A stretch of 7,286 nucleotides of DNA, from assembly GCA_003233615.1 (NCBI GenBank), contig QIMB01000410.1, positions 1-7,286 of the forward strand. The letters are read 5' to 3'. Below the pieces are notes generated by a model. The model worked only from the letters and a program-made list of their open reading frames with translations, made no database searches and was not told the origin of the DNA. Position numbers and translations under genes: made by a program. Positions 1 through 5,572 of this stretch are shown here, one piece after another. Source of the DNA: Nitrospirota bacterium (GTDB lineage Bacteria; Nitrospirota; Nitrospiria; Nitrospirales; UBA8639). How positions within the stretch are numbered: position 1 is the first letter of the stretch; every line of letters begins with the position of its first letter.

Positions 1-258
1 CTCAAAGCCCACGGGCTTCAAGGCAGCATGAGCCGTCGGGGAAATTGTTGGGATAATGCCGTGGTTGAGAGTTTCTTTGGGTCTTTGAAACAAGAACGCG
101 TGCAGTGGTGTAGCTACCAGACGCGGTATGAAGCCCAACAAGATGTGTTGAATGACATCGCCATGTTTTATAACCGATCTCGGTTGCATGCATACCTGGA
201 CTACATCAGTCCCAATGACTTTGAGAGTCAATTGGTGATCATGAAAAACGTGGCTTAA
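1..258 (+). CDS. IS3-family transposase (OrfB), C-terminal part, cut by the window edge
   Basis: The reading frame is open from base 1 and ends at TAA 256-258, so only the C-terminal 85 residues are visible. They contain the hallmark IS3-family rve-type integrase end, SRRGNCWDNAVVESFFGSLK. The Glu encoded at 67-69 is the expected third acidic residue of the DDE triad. The segment FYNRSRLHAYLDYISPNDFE is the usual C-terminal block of this family (compare YNxxRxHxxLxYxSPxxFE). The protein would cut and join DNA ends in transposition of its own element. The ATG at 28 is internal to the domain and is not a real start. The two other catalytic residues and OrfA lie outside the window, so it cannot be judged whether the element is complete. 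Family assignment is firm; the exact IS name is not known to me. Confidence 0.9.
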   Translation, partial: LKAHGLQGSMSRRGNCWDNAVVESFFGSLKQERVQWCSYQTRYEAQQDVLNDIAMFYNRSRLHAYLDYISPNDFESQLVIMKNVA

Positions 259-261
259 CTG

Positions 262-289
262 GGGTGTCCTAAATAGCTTGACCAGGTCA
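262..289 (+). repeat. Probable right terminal inverted repeat of the IS3-family element
   Basis: Directly after the transposase stop comes a segment ending in GACCAGGTCA. IS3-family elements commonly have termini of the form TGA...TCA, and the reverse complement here begins TGACCTGGTC. The position a few bases after the orfB stop is where a right end is expected. The left partner is outside the window, so the inverted-repeat status is inferred. Confidence 0.5.
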
Positions 290-727
290 CTCAAAGGTGT
301 AAGTAGAAAATGCGCATTCTTTGACATGAAACCTTAGCATAGCCTGGGGAAGGAGAAGATTAACAAATCAGGTGCAAGGTCTTTCCCAGAGTTGGCCACC
401 ATAAATGGTGTTGGCTCGTTACTTCTCACCGAATGGCTTTTTGGAAATCCATTATCCATTCAAATTCCGCAAATTATAGCATTCAGTCTTTCCTGTGCAG
501 GTGTTGATCGATTTAGAAGCCAGTACGGTTTGAAGGGACTAGGAGTCTGACAAATCAGAGTTCCAGTTAGATTGAAATGTCGGGAGGAGTTGGGTTGTCT
601 AGCTTGAGGGTCACGAAGAAAGACCATCCTATTAAAAATCCGAGAAACGGAGAAGTAGGTTCTCCTGATTGGTGGTAATCATAGGAAACGTTTTGTGCTA
701 TAGATTGAAGAACGAATGAGTGCTAAT
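290..727. other. Intergenic stretch without recognisable gene
   Basis: These 438 bases lie between the right end of the IS3-family element and the left end of the first IS256-family element. I read both strands and found only short frames with frequent stops and no family resemblance. There is no tRNA-like or rRNA-like sequence, no repeat array and no convincing terminator. A short hairpin is possible at 395-415, but it has no T-tract. The stretch could be the eroded remains of the sequence into which the ISs inserted. Confidence 0.6.
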
Positions 728-753
728 GTTAGGTGGAATTTGAAGTGACTCCC
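728..753 (+). repeat. Left terminal inverted repeat of the first IS256-family element
   Basis: It begins GTTAGGTGGAATTTG and ends CTCCC. Compared with the reverse complement of 2112-2137 (beginning GTTAGTTGGAATTCG, ending CTCCC), 19 of 26 positions agree, with the best-conserved blocks at the two ends of the repeat. Confidence 0.7.
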
Positions 754-807
754 TTCCCTGTGGTGAGATGGCATTCGACCAAGAATGTCATCAGGACCAC
801 AAAACAG

Positions 808-813
808 AAAGGA
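808..813 (+). promoter_or_regulatory. Ribosome binding site that favours the ATG at 822
   Basis: AAAGGA lies 8 bases before the ATG at 822. The upstream in-frame ATG at 768 has only a weak GTGAG-like sequence before it. This supports 822 as the translation start of the transposase. Confidence 0.5.
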
Positions 814-821
814 ACCACTTC

Positions 822-2102
822 ATGAGCAGTATTGCGAAATCGAGGAAGAGAAGCAAGAAGACCCGGCGGTTGGGGCCGGTCCAGGTCCTCCGCCCGGAGC
901 AGTATGAAGCCTTTGAGGTGAACTGTAAGCTTGAGTGCATTCAGGCCCTCATTCCCTTGGGTCTGATGCGGATTCACGAACTCTTGGAGGAGGAGGTCTG
1001 TTTGCTGGCCGGGGCAAGGTATACACGGAAATCCACCGCGTTTCCTGGCCGCCGCTCAGGGAGTAATCCTGGGAGTGTCCGACTCGCGGGCCAGCGACAT
1101 CCGCTTCGGCTCCCGCGCGTCCAGCACGTGGCTGGTGGCGAAATACCCTTACAGATACGGGCTCATCTCCGCGGCTCGGGGCAGCTTGATGAGCTCCTCC
1201 TGAAGCGTGTGCTGTATGGGATTTCGTGTCGGAATTATGAAGCCGCCGCCGAGGCGGTTCCGGGTGCGATTGGCCTGTCGAGTTCGACCGTGTCGAGAAC
1301 GTTTGTGCAAGCCAGTGCGAAGCAATTGCAGGCGTTACACGAGCGTGAGCTCAGGGACCTGGATTTGGTGGCGGTCTTTCTCGATGGCAAGATGTTCGCC
1401 GACATGACGATGGTGATCGCAGTGGGGATTACCCTCACAGGGGAGAAGCCTGTGCTAGGGTTTGTCGAAACGGGGACGGAAAACGAGACGGTTTTGACGC
1501 CGTTCCTCCGCTCGTTGGGAGAGCGTGGCCTCGACGATTCCCAAGGCCTCTTGGTGATCATCGATGGGGGCAAAGGGTTGCGTGCAGCCGTACGACAGGC
1601 GTGGGGTTCGACCGCCGTTGTGCAACGCTGTCAGTGGCATAAGCGCGAGAATGTCGTGCGCCATTTACCCAAAGGCGAACAGGCGGCCTGGCGTCGACGG
1701 CTTCAACGGGCGTATCAACGTCCGACGTATACAGAAGCCAAGACCGCGCTCGGTCGTCTCCAGCAGGAACTCGAGAGTCGAAACCAATCCGCAGCGCGGA
1801 GCTGGGCCGAAGGCCTTGAGGAAACGTTGACCGTGCATCGGTTAGGCGTATTTGCACTTCTCGGCCTCTCCTTCAAAACGACGAATTGTCTGGAGTCGAT
1901 CAATGCCTTGGTGGAAGAACGGTGTGCGCAGGTAGATCGGTGGACAAACTCGAATCAACGACAGAGATGGTTGGCCACTGCGTTGTTAGATATCGAGCCG
2001 CGACTGCGCAAGGTGAAGGGCTATCAGCACCTACCGCGGCTACGCGAGGCGCTGAAACGGGAACTGCGATTGGAGACGACCACGACACGGAAAGTCGCAT
2101 AA
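822..2102 (+). CDS. IS256-family (Mutator-type) transposase, full length
   Basis: The protein has 426 residues from ATG 822, or 444 if the in-frame ATG at 768 is used; 822 has the better ribosome binding site. It is the DDE transposase that excises and inserts the surrounding IS. Numbering from 822, the visible catalytic elements are Asp188 in VAVFLDGKMF, Asp248 in LLVIIDGGKGL, the family's C-x2-H motif (Cys270, His273 in RCQWHKREN), and Glu358 in TNCLESINALVEE. The gap of about 110 residues between the second Asp and the Glu fits the helical insertion of this family. A helix-turn-helix-like segment (NYEAAAEAVPGAIGLSSSTVSR) precedes the catalytic core. The N-terminal 100 residues look more divergent. 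No stop or frameshift is visible, so it may be active. It differs clearly in sequence from the second IS256-type transposase nearby. Confidence 0.9.
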   Translation: MSSIAKSRKRSKKTRRLGPVQVLRPEQYEAFEVNCKLECIQALIPLGLMRIHELLEEEVCLLAGARYTRKSTAFPGRRSGSNPGSVRLAGQRHPLRLPRVQHVAGGEIPLQIRAHLRGSGQLDELLLKRVLYGISCRNYEAAAEAVPGAIGLSSSTVSRTFVQASAKQLQALHERELRDLDLVAVFLDGKMFADMTMVIAVGITLTGEKPVLGFVETGTENETVLTPFLRSLGERGLDDSQGLLVIIDGGKGLRAAVRQAWGSTAVVQRCQWHKRENVVRHLPKGEQAAWRRRLQRAYQRPTYTEAKTALGRLQQELESRNQSAARSWAEGLEETLTVHRLGVFALLGLSFKTTNCLESINALVEERCAQVDRWTNSNQRQRWLATALLDIEPRLRKVKGYQHLPRLREALKRELRLETTTTRKVA

Positions 2103-2111
2103 CATTACCCT

Positions 2112-2137
2112 GGGAGCCGTGACGAATTCCAACTAAC
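2112..2137 (-). repeat. Right terminal inverted repeat of the first IS256-family element
   Basis: This is the partner of 728-753. It starts 9 bases after the transposase stop codon, as expected for a compact IS. The reading frame of the lyase fragment runs on immediately outside it. Confidence 0.7.
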
Positions 2138-2556
2138 TTTGGGCTTGACTCAATTCCCCCGCTTTGTTTTTGCGGCGGAGATTATCCGTGACACCTATAA
2201 TGGTTGGAACCAGGCGGATCAGGATCAATTTACTAATTTTTTACTCAATGTGGTTTATGGCAGGGCTCAGGCAGTTTGCCATAGCTGTCCGGAGGCCACC
2301 ACTGGACAAAATGTCGGTCTTAGCAACTGGGCCACCCTAGGCACCATGCTGCGCATGAGCATTGCCGTCTATACAGATAATCAGGCTTATTTTTATGCTG
2401 CAGTTGCCGATTACCAACACCTGATCGAGGCTTCCTTCGACCCCTCCGGCCGCTTCATGGAGACCTGCCGAGGCCCAGGAGACAATGGGCTGAATTACGA
2501 AGGGGGTGGGGATATGCCTCATACGAATCTAGGCATGATGGGCCTGGTGGCAACGG
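2138..2556 (+). pseudogene. Alginate-lyase-like gene fragment, truncated at both ends
   Basis: Codons run in frame from the inner edge of the first IS256 element (no stop from 2103 on) to TGA 2580-2582. The last eight codons and the stop are encoded by the terminal repeat of the second element, so gene-derived sequence ends near 2556. The peptide resembles the second half of the (alpha/alpha) fold of PF05426 alginate lyases: FVFAAEIIRDTYNGWNQADQ, then GLSNWATLGTMLRMSIAV (the N-W helix block), then YQHLIEASFDPSGRFME, then the DMPHTNLGMMGL block, which corresponds to the family's H-T/S-x-L-G region. Such enzymes cleave uronic-acid polysaccharides by beta-elimination, usually in the periplasm. 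No signal peptide or N-terminal half is present and no matching 5' part is seen before 728. It is almost certainly non-functional. Another heparinase-like lyase is possible. Confidence 0.6.
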
Positions 2557-2584
2557 GCCTGTCAAGTTATCTGTGTAACTGATT
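2555..2584 (+). repeat. Terminal inverted repeat of the second IS256-family element (transposase 3' side)
   Basis: It contains the core CTGTGTAACTG at 2571-2581. It starts outside the transposase stop and supplies the artificial last codons of the lyase fragment. It pairs with 3857-3886. Confidence 0.7.
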
Positions 2585-2590
2585 TGTGAA

Positions 2591-3823
2591 TTACAGTGTT
2601 GGCACTCGGTCGCCTAGGAGAATGGCAAACTGGTTGAGAGCCCGTTTCCAATCTGGAATAGGGGCCGTCCATTTCTTCGCAATCCGCTGCATCCCGAGAT
2701 AGAGCACTTTGAGAATGGATTCATCAGTCGGAAACGCCCCTCGACTTTTTAGCACCTTGCGTAACGAAAAATTCAGGGACTCAATCGCATTGGTGGTATA
2801 AATGACTTTCCGAATTTCTTTCGGATAATCAAAGAAGACAGTGAGCCGGGTCCAGTCTCGCCGCTAATTCGTGCTAATCGTTGGATAGTGCGGATCCCAA
2901 GTGAGCGCAAACTGCTCCAACGCGTCTTCGGCCTCAGCAAGACTGGGTGCTCCATACATGGCTCGCAGATCTCGGGCCACGGCTCGCCGCTCTTTCCAGA
3001 CCACATACCGTAAGGACTGCCTGACCTTATGCACGATGCACAGTTGGACTTGTGTGTGCGGAAAGACTGTCTCTACGGCTTCCGGTAATCCTCCGAGCCC
3101 ATCGACACAGGCCACGAAGCAATCTTCAATCCCTCGGCTCTGGAGTTCCGTAAACACCGAGAGCCAGAACTTGGCTCCTTCTGTCTCACTCACCCACAGG
3201 CCCAGCAGCTCTTTTTCACCCTGCAGATTTACGCCTAAGGCCACATACACCGCTTTATTCTTGACGATACCCTCCTGTCGAGACTTCACAAAGAGACAAT
3301 CGACATACAGAATGGGATACACCGCATCCAACGGGCGACTCTGCCACGTCCGGACATCCTCCAACACCGCATCGGTGATCGTCGAAATGAGCGTCGGGGA
3401 GACCTCAACGCCGTAGAGTTCCTCCAAGTGCCCTTGAATGTCTCGGGTCGTCAAGCCACGGGCATACAAGGCCAGCACCTTCTCATCAAAGCCCTCCAGC
3501 CGCCGTTGGCGTTTCGGGACCAACACCGGCTCAAAGCGGCCTTGGCGATCACGGGGCACCTCGAGCGGGAGATCCCCGTTGGCCGTCTGCACCGTTTTGG
3601 CGGAATGCCCATTGCGGGTATTGCCGGAGCCTCGGCCCTCAGCGGCATGCGGGGCATAGCCTACATGCTCCGTGAGTTCGGCCTGGAGGGCGCGTTCCAC
3701 CAACCGCTTCGTCAGTTGTTTCACAAGCCCATGTTTCCCGAAATGTCTTCCGGTGAGTCACTACCCTTCCAGCAGTTCATCTAACAGCTGATCGGTTTTG
3801 CTTAGCGTTTTGGCTCTGGTCAT
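2591..3823 (-). pseudogene. IS256-family transposase with early frameshift and internal amber stop
   Basis: The original frame runs from ATG 3823-3821, with a strong AAGGAGG 5 bases upstream, to TAA 2593-2591. That is 410 codons, the normal family length. Codons 1-20 read MTRAKTLSKTDQLLDELLEG and are followed at once by TAG (3763-3761) and TGA. The frame becomes recognisable again at GKHGLVKQLTKRLVERAL. Further on come GDLPLEVPRDRQGRFEP, Asp175 in YPILYVDCLFVK, Asp241 in CVDGLGGLPEA, and Cys262/His265 in LCIVHK. A TAG at codon 320 (2866-2864) then interrupts an otherwise perfect tail (RRDWTRLTVFFDYPKEIRK, then catalytic Glu348 in TTNAIESLN, then RIAKKW). A product begun at the internal GTG 3724 would stop at the amber codon with 286 residues and lack the catalytic Glu. 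The copy cannot make an active enzyme alone unless the stop is read through. Confidence 0.92.
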
Positions 3824-3828
3824 CAATT

Positions 3829-3835
3829 CCTCCTT
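3829..3835 (-). promoter_or_regulatory. Strong ribosome binding site of the ancestral transposase start
   Basis: On the minus strand AAGGAGG lies 5 bases before ATG 3823. This identifies 3823 as the true original start, although the frame is now broken after 20 codons. The GTG at 3724 is therefore internal. Confidence 0.75.
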
Positions 3836-3856
3836 CGTCAATGGAACCGTCATGAT

Positions 3857-3886
3857 AACCAGTTACACAGTTTATTTTACAGCCCC
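3857..3886 (-). repeat. Terminal inverted repeat of the second IS256-family element (transposase 5' side)
   Basis: On the minus strand it carries the core CTGTGTAACTG (3870 to 3860), preceded outward by TGTAAAATAAA. IS3-transposase coding sequence resumes directly outside it at 3887. Confidence 0.7.
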
Positions 3887-4171
3887 TGCGAGGATGTCTA
3901 CGTACACGCCGATGAGACCCCAGCTGCACTCCGCGCAGGGCTTACGGCCTACGTGCAATTTCATAATACGGAACGCCCTCACCAGTCGCTGAACCGACAG
4001 ACACCCGATGCCGTCTATTTCGCGCAACCACTGATTGAAACAGCCGCGTCAGGAGAGGCAGAAATTTCACTTAGAGAGCTGTCCAAGAATCAGGGTCCAC
4101 TTCTCTCCCCTCGGCCCGACCAATCTGCAAAGAATCTCGGCACAGCTTATTTGGATCATCCCGCAAGATGA
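3887..4171 (+). pseudogene. IS3-family transposase (OrfB) C-terminal remnant
   Basis: The frame from 3887 reads EDVYVHADETPAALRAGLTA and then YVQFHNTERPHQSLNRQTPD. This is the classic C-terminal block of IS3-type transposases of the KYEDVY...ERPHQSLxxxTPxxVYF kind. It ends at TGA 4169-4171. The expected Lys-Tyr before EDVY is absent: coding identity begins just at the outer edge of the second IS256 element. The 5' part, including all catalytic residues, is therefore gone. About 35 residues follow the conserved AVYF block and have no motif I recognise; they may read through the former right end of the IS. It differs in sequence from the IS3-type tail at 1-258, so it stems from a different element. 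It is non-functional. Confidence 0.82.
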
Positions 4172-4196
4172 ACCCGTTGTGTTGTTTCGTGAGGCC
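4172..4196. other. Junction between IS debris and the pilus operon
   Basis: Only 25 bases separate the stop of the IS3-type remnant from the stop of the convergently read protease gene. No terminator hairpin with a T-tract can be seen on either strand. The junction is the right limit of the mobile block. Confidence 0.5.
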
Positions 4197-4940
4197 TTAG
4201 GAGGATGATGTTGGTCGAAGGATTAAACGAGCTTGTGCAGCATCTAGAGTAATCAAGAAATGCTTCAGAAACGACATGCCTAACAATCCCTCAATGTGCT
4301 CAGGCATATCAGGAAGGTCATGGATGGCCACTGCGACATTTTTGGCTTTGGCACGTCCAACATGGAGAGAGGACAGATAGCTCATATTGACCTGAACCGA
4401 ACCGCCTGCGGTATTAATCGTGAGCAATGTCGTATCAGTTGTTCCAAGAATGCCAAGATCAATGCCGATATTTGTTGAGAGAACCGTCATTGTGGCTCCT
4501 GTATCGACGATAAGATTGGCCGTTCGTTGTCCATTGAGATTGGCTTGCACGACAAATGAGCCACCCATCCTTTGAAGAGGTATCGTAATTTCTCTATCTT
4601 GGTCCGAGGTCGAAGGTGTTTTCTGAAGAGGAGACTCTTTCCTAGTTTCTCGATACTCATTGGAAGTGTGACGAGAATGAAGACTGTGATCATTAGAAGA
4701 ATTGCCGATGTTGTTTGGCAAGCTGGGAATATGCACGATAGAAGACTCTACTTCAGAGCAGTCCTTCAGTTGAACCGGGTTATCTGTTAACACGGTGCTT
4801 CCAGATTGGTCATAGCATTGATACATCGCAGTTTGGCCGGGAGAGAGCCACAATAATAATTGAACGACGATGATTAAAAAAACCCACATCCGTATCTTAG
4901 GGTGGTTCTTATTTGTGGGAGTGCGTCGTAAGGTGGCCAT
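4197..4940 (-). CDS. Membrane-anchored or secreted retropepsin-like aspartic protease
   Basis: The protein has 247 residues. Residues 18-38 (MWVFLIIVVQLLLWLSPGQTA) form a hydrophobic export signal or anchor. Residues 39-61 (YQCYDQSGSTVLTDNP, with Cys42 and Cys61) resemble the short periplasmic DUF4124-type module. Residues 62-115 are a polar, Ser-rich linker. Residues 117-243 form the clan AA aspartic-protease domain: IVDTGATMTVLS holds catalytic Asp146 in the D-T-G-A motif, and EGLLGMSFLKHF (217-228) is the conserved second block seen in TIGR02281/Asp_protease_2 proteins. A single-domain protease of this kind must dimerise to form the active site, probably in the periplasm. It lies 41 bp behind the PilP-like gene on the same strand, so it is probably the last gene of the pilus operon visible here. 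The ribosome binding site before ATG 4940 is weak; ATG 4889 (Met18) is an alternative start. Substrate is unknown. Confidence 0.85.
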   Translation of the reverse strand: MATLRRTPTNKNHPKIRMWVFLIIVVQLLLWLSPGQTAMYQCYDQSGSTVLTDNPVQLKDCSEVESSIVHIPSLPNNIGNSSNDHSLHSRHTSNEYRETRKESPLQKTPSTSDQDREITIPLQRMGGSFVVQANLNGQRTANLIVDTGATMTVLSTNIGIDLGILGTTDTTLLTINTAGGSVQVNMSYLSSLHVGRAKAKNVAVAIHDLPDMPEHIEGLLGMSFLKHFLITLDAAQARLILRPTSSS

Positions 4941-4981
4941 TGTAAAGCATAGGGCACTGACGAGGAAAAATACAATAAGGG

Positions 4982-5572
4982 TTAGCTGCGAGTTTCTGGA
5001 GTTAACGGAATAGTGGCTTGAATGTGATTGCCGGTTTCCCAGATTTGTGTCGACAAGACAATGGTTTCCGGCTCAATTTTGTTGACTTGTACTTGGCCGT
5101 CCAACATTTCTCCTTGTTTCACAATATAAATTGCTTGTCCATTTGTCAGGAACGCTTGACTTTCTCCTCTTTTGGTCAAATATCCGAGAAAACGAAATTG
5201 GTTCAGTTGCTCCCGGGCTCTCTGTGCTGCGAGCTCTGCGGGCGATGGACCAGGCGGTGCAGGAGACGAGGGGGCATGCTTTTGGCTTACAGGTGGCGTG
5301 ATGGGAATAACTGGCTTCGCGACCACATGACGTAATCCAATTGGGGCGAATATATTGCGAGGTTGAGAGAATGTCACAATTTTCCTGGTATTAGGGAACG
5401 TTGGCGCTAACGAGAGATCTTTGACCGAAGGGAGAGTCGAACGCCCGTGCTGTAGACTTGAAGAAAGACTGTTGGGGGTTGATTCTGAGGATCCCCACAT
5501 TTGGTATGTCGTTATGCCTCCCCAGGCGACCAATAATCCGACTAATACAATGCCTTTTTGTTGGTTTGTCAT
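4982..5572 (-). CDS. PilP/GspC-like inner-membrane alignment protein
   Basis: The protein has 196 residues. Residues 6-26 are a single N-terminal membrane segment (GIVLVGLLVAWGGITTYQMW). A flexible periplasmic linker follows, with RNIFAPI at 72-78 (this family often has an R-N/D-x-F-x-P motif here) and a Pro/Ala/Ser-rich stretch at about 88-112. A compact beta-rich domain covers about 125-190 (FRFLGYLTKRGESQAFLTNG, then IYIVKQGEMLDGQVQVNKI). In PilP and GspC this domain docks on the periplasmic N-domains of the secretin. The start overlaps the PilO stop by ATGA (5569-5572), so translation is probably coupled; there is no strong ribosome binding site. Its position after PilM, PilN and PilO supports a PilP role. 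Sequence alone does not separate PilP from GspC or MshK, so I give no symbol. Confidence 0.75.
   Translation of the reverse strand: MTNQQKGIVLVGLLVAWGGITTYQMWGSSESTPNSLSSSLQHGRSTLPSVKDLSLAPTFPNTRKIVTFSQPRNIFAPIGLRHVVAKPVIPITPPVSQKHAPSSPAPPGPSPAELAAQRAREQLNQFRFLGYLTKRGESQAFLTNGQAIYIVKQGEMLDGQVQVNKIEPETIVLSTQIWETGNHIQATIPLTPETRS

Larger units (their letters stand above)
1..289 (+). mobile_element. IS3-family insertion sequence, right-hand part
   Basis: This is the 3' part of orfB plus the probable right end. The element extends left beyond the window. Its right boundary at about 289 is inferred from the TCA end. A target duplication cannot be tested without the left flank. Confidence 0.7.
728..2137 (+). 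mobile_element. IS256-family (Mutator-type) insertion sequence, apparently intact
   Basis: This unit of about 1.41 kb has imperfect terminal inverted repeats (728-753 against 2112-2137, 19 of 26 positions matching) around one full-length DDE transposase. Size and single-gene layout fit the IS256 family. The 8 bases outside the left end (720-727, GTGCTAAT) do not match those outside the right end (2138-2145, TTTGGGCT), so the target duplication usual for the family is missing. A deletion or recombination next to the element, or very old age, would explain that. The right end abuts a broken polysaccharide-lyase gene. The exact outer base is uncertain by a few positions. Confidence 0.75.
2555..3886 (-). 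mobile_element. Second IS256-family insertion sequence, decayed, minus orientation
   Basis: Imperfect inverted repeats (2555-2584 against the complement of 3857-3886, 24 of 30 positions matching, with a perfect 11-base core CTGTGTAACTG) enclose a minus-strand transposase reading from 3823 to 2591. The unit is about 1.33 kb, normal for the family. The transposase carries inactivating changes. The flanks are unrelated (a lyase fragment on one side, an IS3 transposase tail on the other) and I find no target duplication. The element therefore sits at a rearrangement junction. Its terminal repeats and protein differ from those of the element at 728-2137, so the two are not copies of each other. 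Confidence 0.75.

Noticed and set aside
395..415. Hairpin with stem CACCA/TGGTG as a terminator or small RNA
   Set aside because: The stem is short, has a bulge and is not followed by a T-tract; such hairpins are expected by chance.
729..977. Minus-strand frame of 82 codons over the start of the first IS256 transposase
   Set aside because: It has no family resemblance and lies opposite a well-supported transposase and its terminal repeat; it is a shadow frame.
1207..2122. Additional plus- and minus-strand frames inside the first transposase gene
   Set aside because: They overlap a complete conserved DDE transposase and show no own motifs.
2139..2582. Complete small gene with TTG start for the lyase-like peptide
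   Set aside because: The frame is open into the IS terminal repeat upstream and its last codons come from another IS terminal repeat, so both ends are artefacts of insertion. No signal peptide or ribosome binding site is present.
2901..3784. Long plus-strand frames (171 and 118 codons) across the second IS256 element
   Set aside because: They are antisense to clearly conserved transposase blocks on the minus strand and resemble no protein family.
5018..5335. Plus-strand frame of 105 codons opposite the PilP-like gene
   Set aside because: It is a Cys/Arg-rich shadow with no domain, opposite a gene held in an operon by ATGA overlap.
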